Assembly: GCA_964448015.1 (NCBI GenBank)
Contig: CAYUUV010000001.1
Span: forward strand, 1-54,621
Direction: 5' to 3'
DNA: 54,621 nucleotides
Source of the DNA: JACKGS01 sp964448015
Lineage (GTDB): Bacteria; Patescibacteriota; Saccharimonadia; Saccharimonadales; UBA7683
Position numbers and translations under genes: made by a program. Of the stretch, positions 40,723 to 49,029 are shown piece by piece (within the stretch, counting starts at the first letter, position 1; every line of letters starts with the position of its first letter). Below the pieces are notes generated by a model. The model did not search any database and was not told the DNA's origin. It was given only the letters and a program-made list of their open reading frames with translations.

Positions 40723-40751
40723 ATTGTACCCCCCTCCAGGGGGTTTGTCAA
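40723..40751 (-). promoter_or_regulatory. Promoter with inverted repeat in the spacer
   Basis: Minus strand TTGACA (40746-40751), 17-nt spacer, TACAAT (40723-40728). The spacer holds CCCCCT-GG-AGGGGG, so a repressor bound there would sit between -35 and -10. Confidence 0.7.
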
Positions 40752-40907
40752 GATGGGATATTACCCTGCTGAAAAAAAGTTGAGGTGGATCAAGTATGCA
40801 GCCTTATTTCGAGCATCAAAGTAAAGCGCAGTGTATGAGTGTACGCCGTGTGATGCGAAAGAATATGAGCTCGTTATTTGTCCAAAGTTCTGGGCGTCAG
40901 CAGGACC

Positions 40908-41207
40908 CTAGATCATCAACCCAATCACAATACCCGCTGATAGAATTAACCATACGGCTTGCACGAACACTAACGGGCCGTCTTTAACTCTGAGCCCATG
41001 CCATAACCAAATTGCGGAGGTGGTTGTATATGCTACCCACGAAATAATAGATACCCCTTCACCGCCCTTAATCCAGATTTCATACAGCTGCGGCAGAGTC
41101 ATTAGCGGTCCAATAGTGATTGCAAAATAAAGCAGCGGTTCTTGCGCAACCTGTTTGGTTAGTTTCTTCTTTTTTCGCCTGTACCGATAGTATGCATGTG
41201 CACTCAT
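40908..41207 (-). CDS. SemiSWEET / PQ-loop sugar transporter
   Basis: A 99-residue three-helix protein with a basic N-terminus and the PQ-loop motif in GPLMTLPQLYEIWIKGGEGVSIISW. SemiSWEETs dimerise to move mono- or disaccharides down their gradient. Next to it, 5 nt upstream, is the PD-(D/E)XK gene, so they share a transcript. Confidence 0.87.
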   Translation of the reverse strand: MSAHAYYRYRRKKKKLTKQVAQEPLLYFAITIGPLMTLPQLYEIWIKGGEGVSIISWVAYTTTSAIWLWHGLRVKDGPLVFVQAVWLILSAGIVIGLMI

Positions 41208-41212
41208 ACTAC

Positions 41213-42007
41213 CTATTTCTTTACCTTCTGATTTTTCAGAAAATCTAGCGTTAGTTTTGTACGTGCAGCGGCGTATTCACAGTGCTCACACGGTCCGCCC
41301 ATTGCTGCAGTACCTACGGCTGGCATTGCTTCACTATCCAGACAGGTTTTCATTTCTTGAACAGTTGTTTCCACCCAGTCTGTTGTGCCGGTATGCGGGA
41401 AGACATGGGTTTCAAATTTGAGGATGTTATCAAACTTCTCATGCGCCCAACTGCCAGTTGCGTAGACAAAGTAACCGGTTGAGCTCACCGAAAAACCATT
41501 CTGCTTCAAAAGCCACTGGTACACTTCCATCTGGCGACGGTAGGTATCGTGCCACGAGCCTTGTTCTTTCAGCGCCTTCACTGGTGCATCTTTGGCGGTA
41601 GCTTTGTAGTCCACCACAATTAATTCACCGGCTGGATTCACCCACACATCATCGACTGCCCCAAAAATTAAAAGATTACTCGGCTCGTATACATACGAAA
41701 CGCCAGAAAAATTGTGCCGCCAAGTATCCATTTCTTCATGTTGAAATGGGATCGCATCAACACCAAACTGCTTCATGAGCGGATGAGCCTCTTGGTTCTG
41801 ACGATACAGATCAAATTCTTTTTTGAAGAGCTCATCGATCGCCTTATTAATGTTGAATGGCGGCGAACTCGGTCGCTTGATCCCCTTGACTGCCTCTAGC
41901 CAAAAACAACGTTGGCACTGCGTAAACAGTTCTATTTTAGAACGAGAAAGCCGATACGGTGCTGGTGCTTTTTTGTTGTATAACCCTCGATATCCGATTT
42001 GTACCAT
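41213..42007 (-). CDS. PD-(D/E)XK nuclease (RecB/Cas4-like) with Cys cluster
   Basis: A 264-residue nuclease-fold protein: GAVDDVWVNPAGELIVVDYKAT carries the D-(x)n-D-x-K core, followed by QMEVYQWLLKQN (QxxxY motif). Cys at FTQCQRCFW near the N-terminus and at GGPCEHCEYA near the C-terminus form the four-Cys set that holds an iron-sulfur cluster in Cas4/AddB relatives. No CRISPR or RecBCD genes are nearby. Start at ATG 42007 because TATACT (42014-42019) ends exactly 6 nt before it; the longer frame would begin within the -10 box. Confidence 0.87.
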   Translation of the reverse strand: MVQIGYRGLYNKKAPAPYRLSRSKIELFTQCQRCFWLEAVKGIKRPSSPPFNINKAIDELFKKEFDLYRQNQEAHPLMKQFGVDAIPFQHEEMDTWRHNFSGVSYVYEPSNLLIFGAVDDVWVNPAGELIVVDYKATAKDAPVKALKEQGSWHDTYRRQMEVYQWLLKQNGFSVSSTGYFVYATGSWAHEKFDNILKFETHVFPHTGTTDWVETTVQEMKTCLDSEAMPAVGTAAMGGPCEHCEYAAARTKLTLDFLKNQKVKK

Positions 42008-42032
42008 ATTATTAGTATATAACATTAGCAGC

Positions 42033-42098
42033 TCGTAGCTAGTGACTCGTAATTAGGGTTTTCGTGTTTTGATGCGAGCAACAAACCACTAGCTACGA
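42033..42098. repeat. Solo inverted repeat
   Basis: TCGTAGCTAGTG (42033-42044) and CACTAGCTACGA (42087-42098) around 42 nt. The word composition recalls the arms of the four-helix-bundle elements but no gene is inside; it may be a bidirectional signal or a gene-less remnant between divergent genes. Confidence 0.6.
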
Positions 42099-42125
42099 TC
42101 CGCCATTTCTGTTATGCTACATTTG

Positions 42126-43310
42126 ATGAGTAAAAATAAAAAACCAACACGAGTAGTTATTATTGGCGGTGGCTTTGGCGGTGTGAAGACAGCGCTCAAT
42201 CTTGCCAATAAACCACAGTTTCAAGTACAACTAATATCTGACAATACTCACTTTGAGTATCACGGCGCGCTGTATCGCAGTGCTGTTGGGCATTCGCCCA
42301 TGGAAGTAGTCATTCCTCTCAAGGATATTTTCAAGAATACCAACGTTGAACTTATTCTCGACAGTGCTGGAACCATAGACGCTGAAAAAAAACATATTAT
42401 CAGTCAAACTGGTACGACATATCCATACGATAAAGCAGTTTGCGCCCTTGGCAATACGGTTAATTATTTTGGCATTCACGGTCTTGCGGAACATACCGAG
42501 GCCATGCACGACATACCAACAACCATTCGACTACGCAAAAAAATGGTTGATCTTTTTAAAGAACCGCAGAAACGACCGGTACGCATTGCTGTTATTGGTG
42601 CTGGCGCATCAGGCGTTGAGCTTGCGGGTGAAATACCGGCATTTGCAGCCTTTGTTGCTAAAAAGTATAGTCAACCAAAACCCAAAGTGAAGGTTATTTT
42701 AGTTGACGGCAGTGATAGAGTGTTGCCGCTGCTTTCACCAAAATCATCAGCCAAGGCTCAAAAGCATCTCCAGGAGCTTGGTGTGGAAATTCACTTAAAT
42801 ATTCGGGTGGAATCATGCCAAGAAGGTACGATTTGTATGAGTGCTGGCGAACTTGAGGCAGACTTAATTGTCTGGACGGCTGGCTCTAAACCATCTGAGT
42901 TTTACCAAAACAGCTCTTCGGTGTTCACCTTGGGACGAGGTGGTCGCGTTAGTGTAACCGAATTTCTTCAGGCCCAAACACAAAAAGATATTTTTGTGCT
43001 GGGTGATAACGCCGACACACAATTTAGTGGTATGGCACAAACCGCGCTGTATGATGCTGGTTTTGTCTCAAGAAATCTCCTGCGCGAGGCAGAAGGTAAA
43101 AAAATGAAAGCTTACCGTGCTCGTAAGCCAATCTACGTCGTAACTGTCGGACCAAAATGGGCGGTTGTAGAAAATAAACGACGCGCTCATAGCGGTAGAA
43201 GCGGCTGGGCCGTACGACGGCAAGCCGATTTGATGATCTTTAGAAACTTCCAACCCTACAAGCAGGCCGTGAAAACATGGCGCCAAGCTCATAAAATGTC
43301 TAAAATCTAA
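42126..43310 (+). CDS. NDH-2-like NAD(P)H dehydrogenase / FAD-dependent pyridine nucleotide-disulfide family
   Basis: A 394-residue flavoprotein: FAD Rossmann VVIIGGGFGGVKTAL at the N-terminus, NAD Rossmann IAVIGAGASGVELAGEI near residue 155, FAD-contact IFVLGDNADTQ, and a C-terminal segment with VTVGPKWAVV and basic residues that could be membrane-contacting. Family members oxidise NADH to quinone without proton pumping. Start at ATG 42126, 7 nt past a TATGCT box. Followed after 15 bp by a convergent gene. Confidence 0.88.
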   Translation: MSKNKKPTRVVIIGGGFGGVKTALNLANKPQFQVQLISDNTHFEYHGALYRSAVGHSPMEVVIPLKDIFKNTNVELILDSAGTIDAEKKHIISQTGTTYPYDKAVCALGNTVNYFGIHGLAEHTEAMHDIPTTIRLRKKMVDLFKEPQKRPVRIAVIGAGASGVELAGEIPAFAAFVAKKYSQPKPKVKVILVDGSDRVLPLLSPKSSAKAQKHLQELGVEIHLNIRVESCQEGTICMSAGELEADLIVWTAGSKPSEFYQNSSSVFTLGRGGRVSVTEFLQAQTQKDIFVLGDNADTQFSGMAQTALYDAGFVSRNLLREAEGKKMKAYRARKPIYVVTVGPKWAVVENKRRAHSGRSGWAVRRQADLMIFRNFQPYKQAVKTWRQAHKMSKI

Positions 43311-43325
43311 ACGTTGTTTGCAAAC

Positions 43326-43949
43326 TTATGGCGTCATCAGACCCCTGTCGGGAGACATGAATATATCGGTAATTTTATTTTCCGTATTAAGTTTAAATAT
43401 GACAACATACCCATCCGAAGACACGCCAATAACCGCATTTTCTGGCACATACTGGGCATACGAACCTCCTCGCCACTGCGTCAGAGTCACAGCAGGTATA
43501 TCAAACGACCACTCGCCTCGGGCACTATTTAAAAACTTGATATCCTCAAGTGCCTGAGCGGGTGTGCGAGCACCCAAACCCTCGCTCGCTGCTAAGGTAA
43601 TATTAACCGGATTCGTCATGTGCGTACTGAGTTCAATGTACGTCTGACCTTTGACTGCTTTTTCAATTATTTCTTTCAGCGCTCCGTAACTTTCGTTGGT
43701 AGCCTCTGATGATCCATTACTGGACTGTGCAGAGCCAATTTCTTGTTTGAGTGCCTCAATGGTCGTATGTAGAACATCGATCTCTTCAGAGTGAGTTTGT
43801 TTTAATTTTTTCATTTCCTGCTGTTGCCAGACATACACGCCAGCTCCGACACCAACTAGTAATAGCACAACAAAAACAACCGAAAAGAACTTCCTTGCTT
43901 TTCGGCGGCGGCCCTGTGCTCTCGGATTGATTGCCACCTGTCGATCCAT
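43326..43949 (-). CDS. Membrane-anchored coiled-coil protein, paralogue 3
   Basis: A 207-residue protein with basic N-terminus (GRRRKARKFF), transmembrane helix (about 22-43, VVFVVLLLVGVGAGVYVW), coiled coil (EMKKLKQTHSEEIDVLHTTI) and a 120-residue exported domain ending in a beta-rich YVVIFKLN region. Same plan as 3467-4135 and 4170-4811. ATG 43949 is supported by GAGGAGG 7 nt upstream; TATACT lies at about 43973-43978, so this gene has an ordinary leader. Function unknown. Confidence 0.77.
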   Translation of the reverse strand: MDRQVAINPRAQGRRRKARKFFSVVFVVLLLVGVGAGVYVWQQQEMKKLKQTHSEEIDVLHTTIEALKQEIGSAQSSNGSSEATNESYGALKEIIEKAVKGQTYIELSTHMTNPVNITLAASEGLGARTPAQALEDIKFLNSARGEWSFDIPAVTLTQWRGGSYAQYVPENAVIGVSSDGYVVIFKLNTENKITDIFMSPDRGLMTP

Positions 43950-44143
43950 ACACACCTCCTCTTTACTATCCAAAGTATACACCCGCTCGCGTGAATATCC
44001 ATAGCAATATCGTGTACCTAAAAAGGACCACTACGTTTATCCGCCCGCAGGAAACTTGTAGTAGCACACGCCGCTACCTGTTGTGTAATGAGTCTCAGCC
44101 CGTCACCTCGACGCAAACAGACCTATCAACTATAGTTATTACC

Positions 44144-44941
44144 ATGAGTTTTTTACAAAAACTATACAAATCGACGCAACCCACGCCGAATCTATGCGTC
44201 ACACGGCGTGGGAGCGGCCCAATTTTACTATTTCTGCACGGTATTGGCAGTTCTTCGGAAAACTGGGAGATACTAGTGCGAGAACTCGAAACTGACTACA
44301 CCTGCATTACCATAGATCTACTTGGCTTTGGCGCATCACCCAAACCCAGTTGGGCAAACTACACGATTGAAGAGCATGTGCAATGCATCCGCAAGGCAAT
44401 CAGAAAATTACGCCTGGAAGAATCCTACACTCTCGTCGGCCATTCGCTAGGCGGATTGCTGGCAACCCGCTATGCAACCAGTCACCCGCATGAAATAAAA
44501 CAGCTCGTATTAGTCAGCCCACCAATTTACCTACACCCTTCACAGTACCGAAGCGGCAAAGCCCGCGTGACCACCAACGCTTATTTAAAAATGTACAAAT
44601 ATATTCGAGCTCATAAAAAATTTACCCTGCGCCACGCCGCCTTTATTACGAAGCTACTACCAAATCCACAAGTCATGAATATTGATGAATCGACCTGGAC
44701 TGCCTTTACTAAAACACTTGAAAACTGTATAGAAAACCAAACCGCGATCACCGACATTGTACAAATTCAAGCGCCGGTAGAAGTAATATATGGCAGTCTC
44801 GACCAGTTTATTGTGCCAGAAAACATGCAGATCCTCGATGCTCTAGAAAACACCCGCGTCACCAAAATCAAAAATGCCGACCATGTCATCCGCAAAAGCT
44901 TCGCCTCCGCGATTACTAAAAAAATTCGTACTCTCAACTAA
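44144..44941 (+). CDS. Alpha/beta-fold hydrolase
   Basis: A 265-residue hydrolase: LLFLHGIGSSSENWEIL (oxyanion HGxG), nucleophile elbow VGHSLGGLL, catalytic Asp in VIYGSLDQFIVPE and His in KNADHVIRK. Esterase, lipase or C-C hydrolase of unknown substrate. Start at 44144, 7 nt after TATAGT; the longer upstream frame would overlap the divergent gene. No signal peptide. Confidence 0.88.
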   Translation: MSFLQKLYKSTQPTPNLCVTRRGSGPILLFLHGIGSSSENWEILVRELETDYTCITIDLLGFGASPKPSWANYTIEEHVQCIRKAIRKLRLEESYTLVGHSLGGLLATRYATSHPHEIKQLVLVSPPIYLHPSQYRSGKARVTTNAYLKMYKYIRAHKKFTLRHAAFITKLLPNPQVMNIDESTWTAFTKTLENCIENQTAITDIVQIQAPVEVIYGSLDQFIVPENMQILDALENTRVTKIKNADHVIRKSFASAITKKIRTLN

Positions 44942-45017
44942 TATTTTTATAATCTACGTTAGGTTACTCGTTTATTTTGTTGAAAATTCTGAAAATTGCG
45001 GCGACCTGTTTTGACAG

Positions 45018-45446
45018 CTACGTCGTTGCTATTGTTTCAACCGCAAGAACTGGAACATGCACAAGTTGGTCTTCTGAAACTGTGTCAAAAAATGGTAATA
45101 ATGTGGCTGATTCAAAGGCCATGCAAACCGCTCGCACCGCACCAACCCCAGCCAATCTTCCGATGTGTACTTTGGAATACGTCAAGAACCTCCCCTCAAA
45201 GGCGAGACCCATAAGGTTAACATATGTAATTCTGTCCGCTCCAGATAAGTCTGCAGGTAAAATTACACCACGATATGCTTCAATAAAATAACTTTTTCGT
45301 AAGAATCCTAGTGCTTCTGCGCTGTGCTCCAGAAATGCCAATTGCAAAATATCTTGGTCAGTCATATCGAACACCTGTGAACTACTGCTTTCAGCAATAG
45401 GACTCGCAAGTTCGACAGGCGTAGCTGGTATCTCAAAAAATGACAT
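45018..45446 (-). CDS. Unknown protein, 142 residues
   Basis: Acidic protein with an N-terminal Pro/Ser-rich part and a helical body (DQDILQLAFLEHSAEALGFL, VHIGRLAGVGAVRAVCMAF). No family recognised. A competing plus-strand frame (44977-45291) is Ser/Thr/Ala rich and lacks a ribosome site, so this one is preferred. No clear Shine-Dalgarno site; a TGTACT lies directly before the ATG. Confidence 0.5.
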   Translation of the reverse strand: MSFFEIPATPVELASPIAESSSSQVFDMTDQDILQLAFLEHSAEALGFLRKSYFIEAYRGVILPADLSGADRITYVNLMGLAFEGRFLTYSKVHIGRLAGVGAVRAVCMAFESATLLPFFDTVSEDQLVHVPVLAVETIATT

Positions 45447-45550
45447 AGTACAATCAGTTTAATAGGTTTGTCTTGAAATTCAAGCTTAAACGCTATGGAA
45501 AGTTTTTTACATTATTGATTATTTTGAGATGCAATTACGTACGATCTACA

Positions 45551-46023
45551 TTACCTTTGCGGTGTAGCGGCTATATGGGTTCGAAATTTTTCCAGAATAT
45601 GTTGCGTGAAGGCATCTCTTGTGAAATCAATACGCGGCAAGGCGTGACCAACTGATACAAACATAGAGCCGTGTGGTTCAATAATTCCTAGTTGATTATA
45701 TAGTGCAGTTGCTCCAACAAAGGGCGGTAGATCGGGCCGTTGCTTCGATAAAGCCTCGGGGGCTGGGACTACTTTCACCACTTGCAGCGTAACATCGGGT
45801 TCTGAGCGATGCGCTAGGCGAGCCTCGACAGAGCCCTTTGTTCAAAATACACCCGGGCACCCGGGTCAAGTAAGACGGCGTCGGAAAAACTAAGCATCTC
45901 ATCTATCAACTGATTATTCTCTGTTGAAACCAGCAGCAACCTTTCTTCGGTAGGTGAATTAGGTACGATAACTTTTACCATTATGTACATTATGCTACCG
46001 ATATTTGACATTTTCGCAAGCAC
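45551..46023 (-). pseudogene. Unknown gene split by a one-base deletion
   Basis: Two minus-strand frames (46023-45814 and 45781-45551) are in different phases and meet near 45837-45839. Adding one A to the AAA there would join them as ...VYFEQ-KGSVEARLAHRSEPDVTLQ-VVKVVPAPEALS..., a continuous protein of about 140-155 residues with no other defect. Start may be ATG 45981, 7 nt after CATAAT. Either a frameshift mutation or a sequence error. Not recognised. Confidence 0.55.
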
Positions 46024-46076
46024 AAGTAGTAAGCTCAGTTATCCACAAGCTATTATGCTTACGCTTTTAAAACATA

Positions 46077-46106
46077 TTGTTTTAGTTTTGTAAATAGGTG
46101 TATGCT
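46077..46106 (+). promoter_or_regulatory. Promoter of the Asn/Thr-rich protein gene
   Basis: TTGTTT, 18 nt, TATGCT; a leader of about 45 nt ends with GAGGAG 7 nt before the ATG at 46160. Confidence 0.5.
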
Positions 46107-46159
46107 AAGGTCACGATTGGTGGGAATCTTACATAACACCTAATGCGAGGAGAGTTCAT

Positions 46160-46846
46160 ATGGCCCAAGCTATATCAACACAAAACCAAAACGTTCAACT
46201 CACCAAAACATTTATTGTTGCTTTCGGTGCGGTACTACTAGCACTGCCTATCGTAACAATGATCACGACTTCAATTGTACAAGCTCAACTTGGTAGCTTT
46301 GTCCACGCTGCACAGGCGCCGCAGACTAACAGTATCGTTGCTGGCCCAAGCTGTGCTGTGCCTACTGAAGAACAAGAAGCTGCAGCTGAACAAGCAAACG
46401 TAGATGGTCACGGGTTCTTTGGTAAGGTTGCAAAATGGCTTCCATTTGTTGGTCAGTCAAATTACAACAGCACCAGTACCACTACTACTACCAATACAAG
46501 CACCACCACAACTGATGATCACTCAAAAATCATTGTTAAAGACAACGGTAACACTGATAACCGATGGAGTGGCAACACCCTTGGCTTCAGCCTAACCGAC
46601 AATCGATGGAGTGGCAACACTGCAAACACTGCTATTACAACCAACACTGATCTCAGTAATCGTAGTGTTAACACCAACATTCAAGATAGCGGTAACACCT
46701 CTACTACCAACACAACAACTGTCACCGACAACTCTGATCACAGTGTTAACAACAGTGGCAACACTGCAACAAACAACAACGTTAATACAAATGTAAACTC
46801 AAACAACACTATTACCAGCGACAATGACCTGGTCGACGTATTGTAG
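46160..46846 (+). CDS. Secreted Asn/Thr-rich repeat protein
   Basis: A 228-residue protein. Residues 1-50 hold a long signal or anchor helix (TFIVAFGAVLLALPIVTMITT). Residues about 50-105 form a linker with one Cys. From about 105 the sequence is almost only Asn, Thr, Ser, Asp and Gly with repeated DNRWSGNT (twice exactly) and ...NSGNT... units spaced about 15-20 residues, which could form a beta-solenoid or amyloid-like surface fibre. Strong promoter, ribosome site and terminator suggest high expression. No homologue recognised beyond composition. Confidence 0.75.
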   Translation: MAQAISTQNQNVQLTKTFIVAFGAVLLALPIVTMITTSIVQAQLGSFVHAAQAPQTNSIVAGPSCAVPTEEQEAAAEQANVDGHGFFGKVAKWLPFVGQSNYNSTSTTTTTNTSTTTTDDHSKIIVKDNGNTDNRWSGNTLGFSLTDNRWSGNTANTAITTNTDLSNRSVNTNIQDSGNTSTTNTTTVTDNSDHSVNNSGNTATNNNVNTNVNSNNTITSDNDLVDVL

Positions 46847-46867
46847 ATAGTACTGCTATACATTCAT

Positions 46868-46899
46868 AAAGAGGCGCTCAGAACAAGCGCCTCTTTTTT
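46868..46899 (+). terminator. Strong intrinsic terminator
   Basis: AAGAGGCGCT-CAGAACA-AGCGCCTCTT followed by six T, 22 nt after the stop of the secreted protein gene. Confidence 0.93.
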
Positions 46900-46985
46900 G
46901 CATACCTCAAAATTCACTCTTGCAACCGCTTATACAGGACAGTAAAACACCGACTTCAGAAGGCTACGGTACTGGTCAAATAATC

Positions 46986-47234
46986 TTACTGTTCTTCTTG
47001 ACCCTTTAGATGCATACTATCTGAACAGTCAGTGAACTGACAATCGGGCCCTTCTCTACCGACCGCGGATCCGTCCGGGCATAACTTAGCTTCCATCGTA
47101 CATCCGGTGGATGTATCAGAATTCTGATATGGATCAACCGCTCTTTTACCAAAGAAGTAACCTACTACAAAGACAAACACGCTCACGGAAATCAGCAGCA
47201 GTACAACCACCGTAACGCGTGGTTTACCAGCCAC
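46986..47234 (-). CDS. Small membrane protein with CPDGS motif
   Basis: An 82-residue protein: transmembrane helix (about 6-28, VVVLLLISVSVFVFVVGYFF), then a short exported tail with CTMEAKLCPDGSAVGREGPDC and FTDC. This four-Cys CPDGSxVGRxGPxC module is frequent in secreted proteins of Patescibacteria. Start GTG 47234 lies inside the end of the DUF2207 gene, whose Gly-repeat DNA supplies a GGAGGCGG ribosome site. Last gene of the ABC/DUF2207 operon. Confidence 0.72.
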   Translation of the reverse strand: MAGKPRVTVVVLLLISVSVFVFVVGYFFGKRAVDPYQNSDTSTGCTMEAKLCPDGSAVGREGPDCQFTDCSDSMHLKGQEEQ

Positions 47235-49029
47235 CACCGCCTCCACCGCCTCCGCCACCACCAGAGAAACCACCACCACCCGAAAAACCAGATGAACCTG
47301 AACTACCGGGTGGTGTGAAGCTCGACGTGGCGACAGTATTAAAACCGCTGAGCGCGCTACCTAATACCACTCCATTAAATGCACTGTGTCCGCTGTACCA
47401 AGTTGGAGACTGCCCTTCGCCATATAGACTGGCAAATTGTTTTGCCCATTCCTTCTCGATACCAAACAGCATCGCGTAAGGTAATAGTTTTTCGTATAAG
47501 TGAAGGAGCTGCTTCGTATCCGAAGTATCGACTGGAGTTTTTTCAGCCGTTTGCGGCGATTGCAAATATTTGATTCTATCGGCTTCGGCTAATTGCATGT
47601 AATCTTTCAGCCCAAGTAGATGCTCTTTCATATGCACACCCTCGATAGTACGCTTTGGCATGAAAGCACCAAAAATCATTACAATAATGCCGGCCAGTAT
47701 GAATCCGATGAAAACTAGGCTGAACGGCATGAATAGGAATGAAACGACCCCGCCCACCACAAGCAAGGCGGCTCCGACGCCAATTGAAGTACTGCGCGCC
47801 TTTTCAGGATTGTGTGCAAAATAACCTTTAGTCACCACCGCCTGATGTACCGAATTGGTAATCGACTGCACGTCCGAATACATTTGATTCTTCATATCAT
47901 TCAGATTCACCCGGGCGCCCACTGTAGCCGGGCCGCTAATAAGCATGTCTATGACCTTGGCACATTCAGGGCCCAGACCAGTCGGCTCTTTGACAACTTC
48001 AATCTCGTACTCTGTTTTTGAGCCAATCAGCTGATCTTTTTTTGTTTCGTAGAGTTTGAGATACCCAGCAACACATAATTCTAACAACGCCGCTGAGATA
48101 CTTTTAGTGCTCATGCGCTCGTTTAATATCACCTCAGCCATCATTGGGTCGAGGCCTTTTGGTATATCATACTGCGGCACTATCACGCCGCGCCCTTCGG
48201 GATCTTTGCCGGTCTGCGACCATTTACGGTACATAACCAACAAAGCCACAAGTCCCGGCAGTAATAAAACAATCAGGCCGAGAACTATTACGAAAACCAA
48301 CGCTACGGGATCCAAGCGATATTTCTGGAATGTACCCTTAGTCACACCAAGAGCAAAACTCATATTTTCGGCAGCGAAAAGGTTGCGTGTTGCCGTGATG
48401 GTTATGAGGGTTTCATCCGTGGTTTTTACTTTTTCAACACGGCAATCACTGCCATTTTGTTGGTACTGCCCCGTAAAACAAACTGGTTGCTTCGTGATTG
48501 CCTCGGCAACATCTGGAGAAAGATGCAAACGCGCAATGACATTATCGATCGACTGCTTCCATTGGTCGCCATTAACATCCCAGTACCACTCATCGTGTGT
48601 ATCATAAAACGTAACGACATCGCGCATGGTATAGGTAATGGTATATACCTGACGACCGTGTACATAGCGATCAGCCTCACCGATGCGCAAAACCAGATTG
48701 TCATTTGCATCATAGGTTGTATAGTTCCAATTGAGATCCTGTTCATTTTGCACACTTACGATCTGTAAATTAAGTTTGTTATTCTTGTATTTTTTTGGAA
48801 TCGCCCGTTCTATGCCGTGATTTTGGTCATACTCCGGGAAAACGGTAACAATTTTTTCCACCACTTTGAGCTGCGAAACGTTTTCACTATCTCGGCTCAG
48901 GTAGTAATCTGCCTCGAACGATGTCACCTCAAAGTTTTGTAAATTCTGCGCGTATACCGTGTTCGCACCGCCCAAAAACACCAATAATAAAGCAGTAAGA
49001 CCGGCTAGCACAAAAGAAAATTTACGCAC
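47224..49029 (-). CDS. DUF2207 membrane protein with Gly-rich tail
   Basis: A 601-residue membrane protein: signal peptide (1-27, ends VYA), exported beta-rich DUF2207 domain (about 35-240), helix at about 245-268, cytoplasmic middle with a ISAALLELCVAGYLKLYE winged-helix-like part, two helices (about 420-470) and a C-terminal FSGGGGFSGGGG...W tail. DUF2207 proteins are widespread and uncharacterised. It overlaps the permease gene by 8 nt and the small CPDGS protein gene by 11 nt, so it likely works with the ABC system. Confidence 0.9.
   Translation of the reverse strand: MRKFSFVLAGLTALLLVFLGGANTVYAQNLQNFEVTSFEADYYLSRDSENVSQLKVVEKIVTVFPEYDQNHGIERAIPKKYKNNKLNLQIVSVQNEQDLNWNYTTYDANDNLVLRIGEADRYVHGRQVYTITYTMRDVVTFYDTHDEWYWDVNGDQWKQSIDNVIARLHLSPDVAEAITKQPVCFTGQYQQNGSDCRVEKVKTTDETLITITATRNLFAAENMSFALGVTKGTFQKYRLDPVALVFVIVLGLIVLLLPGLVALLVMYRKWSQTGKDPEGRGVIVPQYDIPKGLDPMMAEVILNERMSTKSISAALLELCVAGYLKLYETKKDQLIGSKTEYEIEVVKEPTGLGPECAKVIDMLISGPATVGARVNLNDMKNQMYSDVQSITNSVHQAVVTKGYFAHNPEKARSTSIGVGAALLVVGGVVSFLFMPFSLVFIGFILAGIIVMIFGAFMPKRTIEGVHMKEHLLGLKDYMQLAEADRIKYLQSPQTAEKTPVDTSDTKQLLHLYEKLLPYAMLFGIEKEWAKQFASLYGEGQSPTWYSGHSAFNGVVLGSALSGFNTVATSSFTPPGSSGSSGFSGGGGFSGGGGGGGGGGGW

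Noticed and set aside
41213..42007. Cas4 of a CRISPR system
   Set aside because: The nuclease is Cas4-like in its Cys and D-D-x-K pattern, but no repeat array or other cas gene is in the window.
44977..45291. 104-codon plus-strand frame
   Set aside because: Low-complexity Ser/Thr/Ala composition opposite the more plausible 45018-45446 gene; no ribosome site.
46160..46846. Tandem DNA repeat or CRISPR-like array
   Set aside because: The regularity is in codon-level Asn/Thr repeats of a coding sequence; spacing and sequence are not constant enough for an array.
47219..47479. Proline-rich plus-strand frame
   Set aside because: It is the reverse complement of the Gly-rich tail of the DUF2207 gene.
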